Shown: positions 7,067 through 13,049 of the stretch, in pieces
Layout: each line of letters starts with the position of its first letter
Numbering within the stretch: the first letter of the stretch is position 1
Assembly: GCA_946482325.1 (NCBI GenBank)
Contig: CAMLRA010000115.1
Location: 1 to 13,049, forward strand
Length of the DNA stretch: 13,049 bases
Reading direction: 5' to 3'
DNA from: an uncultured Chromatiaceae bacterium
Lineage (GTDB): Bacteria; Pseudomonadota; Gammaproteobacteria; Enterobacterales; Alteromonadaceae
Notes under the pieces: generated by a model
What the model saw: only the letters and a program-made list of their open reading frames with translations
Told to the model about the DNA's origin: nothing
Databases searched by the model: none
Translations under genes and position numbers: made by a program

Positions 7067-7090
7067 GTTGCCAAACTTGATCATGGCAAC
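7067..7090. promoter_or_regulatory. 24-bp dyad in the ubiG-gyrA divergent promoter region
   Basis: Perfect 7-bp inverted arms GTTGCCA (7067-7073) and TGGCAAC (7084-7090) flank a 10-bp spacer. The dyad sits where the -35 region of the gyrA promoter would be, and upstream of the ubiG promoter. It could bind a dimeric regulator or extrude under supercoiling. The pattern is seen; no factor is identified. Confidence 0.35.
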
Positions 7091-7102
7091 ATGGCGCTAT
7101 TG

Positions 7103-7111
7103 TGTTAGAAT
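7103..7111 (+). promoter_or_regulatory. gyrA extended -10 promoter element
   Basis: TGTTAGAAT is an extended -10 (TGn plus TAGAAT, one mismatch to TATAAT). No good -35 is found at 16 to 18 bp, which is common for extended -10 promoters. Transcription would start near 7118, giving a leader of about 70 nt to the ATG at 7187. AAGGGA at 7168-7173 is a rather distant ribosome site. Confidence 0.5.
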
Positions 7112-7186
7112 CCCCGGTTCGTGGTTTGCCGAGATAACAACTACACGCAAGCCAACCCACTGATTTTAAGGGATATAACGCTTTTT

Positions 7187-9823
7187 ATGACAAATCTGGC
7201 CAAAGAAATTGTTCCCATCAATATTGAAGAAGAATTAAAGAACTCTTATCTGGATTACGCGATGAGCGTGATCGTCGGCCGGGCGCTGCCGGATGTGCGC
7301 GACGGTTTGAAGCCAGTACACCGCCGTGTTTTATTCGCAATGAAAGAACTCGGCAACGACTGGAATAAAGCCTACAAAAAATCTGCCCGTGTGGTCGGTG
7401 ACGTCATTGGTAAATACCACCCGCACGGTGACAGCGCTGTGTATGACACCATAGTCCGGATGGCCCAGCCGTTTTCCCTGCGTTATATGCTGGTCGATGG
7501 TCAGGGTAACTTCGGTTCAGTCGATGGCGACTCAGCTGCAGCTATGCGTTATACCGAAGTGCGGATGGCTAAAATCACCCAGGAACTGCTGGCTGATTTA
7601 GACAAAGAGACAGTGGATTTTGTGCCGAACTACGACGGCACTGAGCAAATCCCGGCCGTATTGCCGACCAAAATTCCAAATTTATTGATCAACGGTTCCA
7701 GCGGAATCGCGGTTGGTATGGCGACTAACATTCCGCCACACAACATCACTGAAGTGATTAATGCCTGCCTGGCAATTATCGCCAATCCGGACATCACTAT
7801 TCCGGAACTGATGGAACACATTCCGGGCCCTGATTTCCCGACTGCCGCTATTATCAACGGCCGCCGTGGTATCGAAGAGGCGTACCGCACTGGCCGCGGC
7901 AAAGTCTATATCCGCGCTAAAACCCATATCGAAACCGACGACAAATCCGGCCGGGAGTCGATTGTTGTCACTGAAATTCCGTATCAGGTCAACAAAGCGC
8001 GCCTGATTGAAAAGATCGCCGAGCTGGTGAAAGAAAAACGCATTGAAGGCATCAGTGCGCTGCGTGACGAGTCTGACAAAGACGGTATGCGCATCGTGAT
8101 TGAAGTCAAGCGCGGCGAATCGAGCGATGTGCTGCTGAACCACTTATATGCCAATACCCAGATGCAAACTGTGTTTGGTATCAACATGGTGGCATTGGAT
8201 CAGGGCCAACCGAAGTTATTGGGTCTGAAAGAAATTCTGGAGTGTTTTGTGCTGCACCGCCGCGAAGTGGTGACGCGCCGCACTGTATACGACCTGAAAA
8301 AAGCCCGTGACCGCGCCCATATCTTAGAAGGTCTGGCGATTGCGCTGACCAATATCGATGAAATCATCGAACTGATTAAAACGTCGAACAGCCCGTCTGA
8401 TGCCAAAACCGGTTTAGTTTCACGCGGCTGGAAGCTTGGTAACGTGCAGGAAATGCTGGAGCGGGCCGGTGAAAGTGCAGCGCGGCCGGAATGGCTGGAA
8501 GCACATTTCGGTATCCGCGATGGCTATTACTACCTGACTGAACAACAAGCTCAGGCGATCCTGGATTTACGTCTGCATAAATTGACCGGCCTTGAGCATG
8601 AAAAAATCCTCGGCGAATACAAAGAGCTGTTGGATTTGATTGCGGAATTACTGCATATCCTCGCCAGTTCAGTCCGGTTGATGGAAGTGATTTGTGAAGA
8701 ATTAGAAGCCGCGAAACTGCAATATGGCGATGCCCGCCGTACTGAGATCCAGGACAATGCGCTGGATATCAATATGGAAGACTTGATTGCAGAAGAAGAT
8801 GTGGTCGTAACCTTGTCGCACTTAGGCTACGCCAAGTATCAGGCGCTGAGCGACTATGAAGCGCAGCGTCGTGGTGGTCGTGGTAAAGCGGCAACGACGG
8901 TTAAAGACGAAGACTTCGTCGACCAGTTATTGATTGCGTCCACGCACGACACAATTTTGTGCTTCTCTGACCGTGGCCGCCTCTACTGGCTCAAGGTATA
9001 TCAACTGCCGCTGGCATCACGTCAGGCGCGCGGTAAACCTATCGTCAACCTGTTGCCACTGGAAGAAAACGAGCGCATCACCGCCATTCTGCCGGTACGC
9101 GAGTACGAAGAAGGCAAGTTTGTCTTCATGGCGACTGCCAACGGCACCGTGAAGAAAACAGCGCTGACCGAATATTCACGGCCACGTTCAAACGGCATTA
9201 TCGCCGTGAATCTGAACGAAGGTGACCAGTTGATTGGCGTGGATATCACGGACGGCAACAGCCAAATCATGCTGTTCTCTGACGACGGTAAAGTGGTGCG
9301 TTTCCACGAAGAACAAGTGCGTGGCATGGGCCGCACCGCGACCGGCGTACGTGGTATCAAACTGCGTGAGAACGGCTCTGTGGTGTCATTAATTGTACCG
9401 AAGTCAGATGGCGCTATTCTGACTGTGACTGAAAACGGCTATGGTAAACGCACGCCGTTAGATCAGTATCCAGAGAAGAGCCGTGCGACGCAGGGTGTGG
9501 TGTCAATCAAAGTGTCAGAGCGTAATGGTCTGGTGGTAGGCTCCGTGCAGGTGAACGCGCTCGATGAAATCATGCTGATCTCGAACAAAGGCACACTGGT
9601 GCGTACCCGGGTGAAAGAAGTGTCACAAGTCGGTCGTAATACCGCGGGTGTCATTCTGATCCGTACTCAGGAAAATGAAAAAGTCGTAGGCGTACAACGC
9701 ATCGACGAAATTCAGGACGCTGAGGAGCTGGCCGCCGCGGAAGCGGAAGTGCAACAACTGGACGCCCAGAACCGGGTCGATGTTGACGTTGAGGCGGATG
9801 CCACGGACGACTCTGAAGAGTAA
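7187..9823 (+). CDS. gyrA: DNA gyrase subunit A
   Basis: An 878-residue subunit (E. coli 875) that breaks and rejoins DNA in the GyrA2GyrB2 gyrase, which introduces negative supercoils. The catalytic Tyr122 is in AAAMRYTE, preceded by Arg121. The quinolone-determining segment HGDSAVYDT has Ser83 and Asp87, the residues found in susceptible enzymes. The C-terminal wrapping domain starts with a GyrA box, QRRGGRG, at 560-566, and a beta-pinwheel with repeated G-R/K elements follows. The protein ends in a very acidic tail. An in-frame ATG-less extension to 7121 exists, but the family start [18 protein letters not shown] matches the ATG at 7187. The likely transcription start near 7118 also makes the extension unlikely. 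GyrB is not in this window. A strong terminator 7 nt after the stop codon closes the gene. Confidence 0.98.
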   Translation: MTNLAKEIVPINIEEELKNSYLDYAMSVIVGRALPDVRDGLKPVHRRVLFAMKELGNDWNKAYKKSARVVGDVIGKYHPHGDSAVYDTIVRMAQPFSLRYMLVDGQGNFGSVDGDSAAAMRYTEVRMAKITQELLADLDKETVDFVPNYDGTEQIPAVLPTKIPNLLINGSSGIAVGMATNIPPHNITEVINACLAIIANPDITIPELMEHIPGPDFPTAAIINGRRGIEEAYRTGRGKVYIRAKTHIETDDKSGRESIVVTEIPYQVNKARLIEKIAELVKEKRIEGISALRDESDKDGMRIVIEVKRGESSDVLLNHLYANTQMQTVFGINMVALDQGQPKLLGLKEILECFVLHRREVVTRRTVYDLKKARDRAHILEGLAIALTNIDEIIELIKTSNSPSDAKTGLVSRGWKLGNVQEMLERAGESAARPEWLEAHFGIRDGYYYLTEQQAQAILDLRLHKLTGLEHEKILGEYKELLDLIAELLHILASSVRLMEVICEELEAAKLQYGDARRTEIQDNALDINMEDLIAEEDVVVTLSHLGYAKYQALSDYEAQRRGGRGKAATTVKDEDFVDQLLIASTHDTILCFSDRGRLYWLKVYQLPLASRQARGKPIVNLLPLEENERITAILPVREYEEGKFVFMATANGTVKKTALTEYSRPRSNGIIAVNLNEGDQLIGVDITDGNSQIMLFSDDGKVVRFHEEQVRGMGRTATGVRGIKLRENGSVVSLIVPKSDGAILTVTENGYGKRTPLDQYPEKSRATQGVVSIKVSERNGLVVGSVQVNALDEIMLISNKGTLVRTRVKEVSQVGRNTAGVILIRTQENEKVVGVQRIDEIQDAEELAAAEAEVQQLDAQNRVDVDVEADATDDSEE

Positions 9824-9830
9824 AACGAAG

Positions 9831-9853
9831 AGGCACCTGCGGGTGCCTTTTTT
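9831..9853 (+). terminator. Intrinsic terminator of gyrA
   Basis: AGGCACC (9831-9837) and GGTGCCT (9842-9848) form a perfect 7-bp stem with the tetraloop TGCG, running into six T. It follows the gyrA stop directly, so serC is expected to have its own promoter. Confidence 0.93.
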
Positions 9854-9928
9854 CTGCCTGCGGGTTTCTGCCAGTTGAAAAATGCGATACAGTGAGCCTC
9901 ATAAAAAGAGCCATCCAGATGGCGAAAA

Positions 9929-9955
9929 TTGCTGCAGTGCCGGTACTTCGATAAT
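9929..9955 (+). promoter_or_regulatory. Weak candidate promoter for serC-aroA
   Basis: TTGCTG (9929-9934) and GATAAT (9950-9955) are separated by 15 bp in the 212-bp gyrA-serC gap. The -10 has one mismatch, while the spacing is short and the -35 poor. A promoter is expected somewhere in this gap because a terminator precedes it, but this particular choice is uncertain. Confidence 0.25.
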
Positions 9956-10035
9956 AACAAAACCGCCAAAGTCTGCCGCCAGGTCCCAAGTCCGCTTTAA
10001 TCCGCGATTATTATGTTTGACGCAATGAGGTAAAA

Positions 10036-11118
10036 ATGACGACCTATAACTTTTGTGCCGGTCCGGCAATGTTGCCGGTGGAAGTGATGCAGCAAGCGCA
10101 GGAAGAGCTGATCAACTGGCATGGCCGGGGTTGTTCCATTATGGAAATGAGCCATCGTGGCAAAGACTTTATCAAAGTGGCGGCACAGGCTGAGCAGGAT
10201 TTACGTGATTTATTGCAGGTGCCGGCCAACTACAAAGTGCTGTTTATGCACGGTGGCGGTCGCGGCCAGTTTTCTGCGGTGCCGCTGAATTTACTCAAAG
10301 CCGGCCAAAGCGCCGACTATATCGTCTCCGGTGCCTGGTCCAAAGCAGCAGCAGAAGAGGCGCACAAGTTCGGCACTATTGCGGTGCAGGGTATCGCGCA
10401 GAAAACCGAAGATGGTCTGCGTAGCCTGAAAGCGCCGGCAGACTGGCATCTGGATGCAAAATCTGCATTTGTGCATTTTTGCCCGAATGAAACTGTCGAC
10501 GGCCTCGAATTTACTGATTTGCCGCAAACAAAAGTGCCACTGGTCGCAGATTTATCTTCAACCATTTTGTCGCGGCCTATTGAAGTCAGCCGTTATGGCG
10601 TCATTTATGCCGGCGCACAAAAGAATATTGGCCCTTCAGGTCTGACGCTGGCGCTGGTCAGAGAAGATCTGTTACCACCAGCCGGAGCCGCCATTCCTGC
10701 CGTGCTCGACTACCGACTGGCCGCGGAAAACGACTCGATGTTTAACACACCACCGACTTATGCCTGGTATCTGGCAGGGTTAGTGTTTCAGTGGCTCAAA
10801 CGTCAGGGTGGCGTCGAGGCGATGGGCAAGCTGAATCAACTGAAGGCCCAGACGCTGTATGACTATGTCGATCAAAGTGATTTTTATCGCAACGACGTCG
10901 ATACGCGTTACCGCTCCTGGATGAATGTGCCGTTTTTGCTGGCCGATGAGCGCCTCAATGACAAGTTTGTTGCAGAGGCTGAAACCAACGGTTTATTGGC
11001 ACTGAAAGGTCATCGGATGGTCGGTGGCATGCGCGCAAGCATTTACAACGCGATGCCGCTGGAAGGTGTACAAACGCTGGTCACTTTTATGCGTGAATTT
11101 GAGCGGGTGAATGGCTGA
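10036..11118 (+). CDS. serC: Phosphoserine aminotransferase
   Basis: A 360-residue PLP enzyme (E. coli 362). It converts 3-phosphohydroxypyruvate plus glutamate to phosphoserine, and acts likewise on the hydroxythreonine phosphate precursor of pyridoxal phosphate. The PLP lysine is Lys196 in [12 protein letters not shown], and Asp172 in ADLSS contacts the pyridine ring. HGGGRGQF at 72-79 holds the phosphate site, Trp101 stacks on the cofactor, and Arg41 in SHRGK binds substrate. The C-terminal [16 protein letters not shown] is also typical. Roles are known from the family. GAGG lies 6 nt before the ATG and supports the start. The stop overlaps the aroA start as TGATG, the same serC-aroA pairing seen in enteric bacteria, linking serine and aromatic synthesis in one transcript. 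Confidence 0.98.
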   Translation: MTTYNFCAGPAMLPVEVMQQAQEELINWHGRGCSIMEMSHRGKDFIKVAAQAEQDLRDLLQVPANYKVLFMHGGGRGQFSAVPLNLLKAGQSADYIVSGAWSKAAAEEAHKFGTIAVQGIAQKTEDGLRSLKAPADWHLDAKSAFVHFCPNETVDGLEFTDLPQTKVPLVADLSSTILSRPIEVSRYGVIYAGAQKNIGPSGLTLALVREDLLPPAGAAIPAVLDYRLAAENDSMFNTPPTYAWYLAGLVFQWLKRQGGVEAMGKLNQLKAQTLYDYVDQSDFYRNDVDTRYRSWMNVPFLLADERLNDKFVAEAETNGLLALKGHRMVGGMRASIYNAMPLEGVQTLVTFMREFERVNG

Positions 11119-12395
11119 TGAAGACGTTAACTCTGCAAAAAATCAACGGTGTACAAGGCACAGTGCATTTACCGGGTTCAAAGAGTATCTCCAACCGGGT
11201 GTTATTGCTCGCAGCGCTGGCGCAAGGCGAAACGCACATCAGCAATCTGCTGCACAGCGACGACATCGAACATATGCTCAACGCCTTAACAGCCCTCGGT
11301 GTGTCGTACCAACTGTCTGACTGTAAAAGCAAGTGCGTGGTGCAGGGCCTCGGTGGTCTATTTAATCATCCGGCGCCGCTGGAACTTTTCCTCGGCAATG
11401 CTGGTACGGCAATGCGGCCATTAACGGCTGCACTGGCGGCATCGAATGTGGATGTGACACTGACCGGCGAGCCGCGGATGTACGAGCGGCCTATTGGCCA
11501 TTTAGTCGACGCGCTGCGCCAGCTGGGTGCCGAGATTGACTATCTGCAACTGGACGGTTTCCCGCCGCTGCAGATCCGCGGCAAAGCGTTAAGCGGCGGC
11601 ACTGTCAAAATTGACGGCAGTATTTCCAGCCAGTTTTTAACTGCGGTGCTGATGGTGGCACCTTTATTAGCTACTGACAGTGAAATCGAGATAGTCGGTG
11701 AGTTGGTCTCTAAACCGTACATCGATATCACACTGGCACTGATGAGCCGCTTCGGTGTGACTGTCGATAACCAGAATTATCAGAAGTTTGTCATTGCCGG
11801 TCGTCAACAATATGTCTCTCCGGGCAACTGGCTGGTTGAAGGCGACGCATCTTCTGCCAGTTATTTCCTTGCCGCAGCGGCCATTGGCGGCAGTGTCAAA
11901 GTAACAGGCATCGGCAAACACGCGGTACAAGGTGACATTCGCTTTGCTGATGCGCTGGAAGCGATGGGCGCGACTGTTGAATGGGGCGATGACTATATTT
12001 CGGTTACGCGAAACCAATTAAATGGCATCGATCGTGATTACAACGCCATTCCTGATGCGGCTATGACCATTGCTACGACAGCGTTATTCGCTAAAGGACC
12101 GACGCTGATCCGAAACGTCTATAACTGGCGGGTCAAAGAAACCGACCGCTTGCATGCGATGGCGACAGAACTGCGTAAAGTCGGTGCCGAAGTGGAAGAA
12201 GGTGAAGACTACCTGAAAGTGACGCCACCGGCACAGATCCAACACGCCAGTATCGCCACCTACAATGATCATCGGATGGCGATGTGTTTCTCCATGCTGG
12301 CTTTTGCTGATTGCGGTGTAACTATTGAAGATCCGGATTGTACCCGTAAGACATTTCCGCAATATTTTGAAGTGTTTAACGGCTTAGCAACCTAA
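11118..12395 (+). CDS. aroA: 3-phosphoshikimate 1-carboxyvinyltransferase (EPSP synthase)
   Basis: A 425-residue enzyme (E. coli 427) joining shikimate 3-phosphate and phosphoenolpyruvate in the chorismate pathway. Lys22, Ser23 and Arg27 lie in [20 protein letters not shown] holds Asn94, Gly96 and Pro101, and Arg124 follows in YERP. Asp313 (IPDAAMT), Lys340, Glu341 and Arg344 (VKETDR) complete the active site. All share the E. coli numbering. Gly96 and Pro101 are the ordinary residues of class I, glyphosate-sensitive enzymes. The start codon shares its A with the serC stop, so translation is probably coupled, and no separate ribosome site is evident beyond the end of serC. A long-stem terminator follows about 30 nt after the stop, closing the serC-aroA unit. 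Confidence 0.98.
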   Translation: MKTLTLQKINGVQGTVHLPGSKSISNRVLLLAALAQGETHISNLLHSDDIEHMLNALTALGVSYQLSDCKSKCVVQGLGGLFNHPAPLELFLGNAGTAMRPLTAALAASNVDVTLTGEPRMYERPIGHLVDALRQLGAEIDYLQLDGFPPLQIRGKALSGGTVKIDGSISSQFLTAVLMVAPLLATDSEIEIVGELVSKPYIDITLALMSRFGVTVDNQNYQKFVIAGRQQYVSPGNWLVEGDASSASYFLAAAAIGGSVKVTGIGKHAVQGDIRFADALEAMGATVEWGDDYISVTRNQLNGIDRDYNAIPDAAMTIATTALFAKGPTLIRNVYNWRVKETDRLHAMATELRKVGAEVEEGEDYLKVTPPAQIQHASIATYNDHRMAMCFSMLAFADCGVTIEDPDCTRKTFPQYFEVFNGLAT

Positions 12396-12425
12396 AACGC
12401 GTAACCAATATCAAGTGACGCTAAG

Positions 12426-12459
12426 GCGCGGTTTTTCTTAGAGAAACCGCGCTTTTTTT
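12426..12459 (+). terminator. Strong intrinsic terminator after aroA
   Basis: GCGCGGTTT (12426-12434) pairs perfectly with AAACCGCGC (12444-12452). The stem can extend by three more pairs, one of them G-T, to a TTA loop. Seven T follow immediately. It closes the serC-aroA operon. Confidence 0.95.
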
Positions 12460-12471
12460 AACATTTGTCTG

Positions 12472-12477
12472 TATAAT
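12472..12477 (+). promoter_or_regulatory. cmk promoter -10 box
   Basis: A perfect TATAAT lies 12 bp after the aroA terminator T-run and 39 bp before the cmk ATG. No good -35 is visible at 16 to 18 bp; that position falls on the end of the terminator stem and its T-tract. It probably starts cmk transcription anew. Confidence 0.55.
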
Positions 12478-12516
12478 GCCGGCCTTTAGTGGTTTTACCA
12501 GTTATCTGGAGGCAGC

Positions 12517-13049
12517 ATGCAGAGTATTCCGGTCATCACGATTGACGGCCCCGGCGGTTCCGGTAAAGGCACAATTTGCCGTCTGGTCGCCCAACAACTG
12601 GGCTGGCACCTGCTTGACAGCGGTGCAATCTACCGGGTTCTGGCGCTCGCAGCGATCCATCATGACATCGCTGCCGACGACGAAGAAGCCCTGCAACCTC
12701 TGGCTGCACATCTCGATGTACAGTTTAACTCCGACGATGCCGGCCATGTCCGTATTACGCTCGAAGGTGAAAACGTTACTCACACCATCCGTACTGAAGA
12801 AGTCGGCTCCGTTGCTTCAAAAATCGCGTCATTACCCCGGGTCCGCGAAGCCTTATTACGCCGTCAACGCGCCTTTCGCGAAGCGCCCGGTTTAGTCGCT
12901 GATGGCCGCGATATGGGCACTGTGGTGTTCCCCGGTGCTGAAGTGAAAATCTTCTTAACAGCTGCGGCTGAAGAGCGTGCCAGACGGCGTTATTTAGAGT
13001 TGAAACAAAAGGGCCATGATGTTAACATCGGCGACCTTTTGAGCGAAAT
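12517..13049 (+). CDS. cmk: Cytidylate kinase, 3' end cut off by window
   Basis: The first 177 codons of an enzyme normally near 227 residues; the reading frame continues past the window edge. It phosphorylates CMP and dCMP with ATP in pyrimidine nucleotide recycling. The Walker A loop GPGGSGKGT is at 11-19 and the CMP-binding DSGAIYR at 34-40. [13 protein letters not shown] at 127-139 carries Asp129 and Arg131, and RARRRY begins the lid region near 155. A strong GGAGG lies 4 nt before the ATG and fixes the start. The gene follows the serC-aroA terminator and a consensus -10 box, so it is probably transcribed separately. In related bacteria rpsA usually follows, but that lies outside what can be seen. 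Codon use resembles its neighbours. Confidence 0.96.
   Translation, partial: MQSIPVITIDGPGGSGKGTICRLVAQQLGWHLLDSGAIYRVLALAAIHHDIAADDEEALQPLAAHLDVQFNSDDAGHVRITLEGENVTHTIRTEEVGSVASKIASLPRVREALLRRQRAFREAPGLVADGRDMGTVVFPGAEVKIFLTAAAEERARRRYLELKQKGHDVNIGDLLSE

Noticed and set aside
6986..7084. 33-codon N-terminal extension of UbiG
   Set aside because: The family start is at 6985, and the likely ubiG -10 box (TATAAT) lies within the extension.
7121..7186. 22-codon N-terminal extension of GyrA starting at GTG
   Set aside because: The gyrA family starts at MTNLAKEI, and the extension would begin almost at the predicted transcription start.
7424..7450. Quinolone resistance change in GyrA
   Set aside because: Ser83 and Asp87 are the ordinary susceptible residues, so nothing unusual is seen here.
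9651..9989. Minus-strand open frames antisense to the end of gyrA and across its terminator
   Set aside because: They cross the gyrA terminator, overlap a certain gene and show low-complexity composition from the antisense of an acidic tail.

Overview
The window is a stretch of core chromosome from a gammaproteobacterium. The proteins match Escherichia coli counterparts closely enough that key residues of NrdA, NrdB, GyrA and AroA fall at the same or nearly the same numbers. The order gyrA-serC-aroA-cmk, with ubiG divergent from gyrA and nrdAB-yfaE nearby, is typical of Alteromonadales-type bacteria. A genus such as Rheinheimera or Alishewanella is only a guess from memory of such neighbourhoods. 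No mobile element, tRNA, rRNA or CRISPR array was seen.

Left part, all minus strand. Positions 1-1101 hold the first 367 codons of an exported MauG-like di-haem peroxidase. It has an unusual N-terminal domain of about 130 residues, and the window edge cuts it inside its probable second haem motif. Next comes the class Ia ribonucleotide reductase operon, nrdA-nrdB-yfaE (5105 to 1334): large subunit, di-iron radical subunit and the 2Fe-2S ferredoxin that maintains the radical cofactor. A strong hairpin lies between nrdA and nrdB, and nrdB and yfaE overlap as TGATG. Upstream of nrdA are two NrdR-box-like sites exactly 31 bp apart, followed by a long non-coding stretch and the terminator of the next operon.

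Middle part. A minus-strand pair, ubiG (ubiquinone O-methyltransferase) and a HAD phosphatase, overlaps by 7 nt and ends in a clear terminator. The phosphatase resembles Gph, but its position next to ubiG suggests MupP of peptidoglycan recycling. ubiG diverges from gyrA across about 200 bp with promoter motifs facing both ways and a 24-bp dyad. The promoter positions favour starts for both genes that are shorter than the longest open frames.

Right part, plus strand. gyrA ends in a textbook terminator. serC and aroA form an overlapping pair (TGATG) feeding serine/pyridoxal phosphate and chorismate synthesis, closed by a strong terminator. A consensus -10 box directly behind it probably drives cmk (cytidylate kinase), which runs off the window.

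I found no clearly new multi-gene system. The points most worth a second look are the peroxidase's N-terminal domain, the true substrate of the HAD phosphatase, and the regulatory structure upstream of and within the nrd operon.
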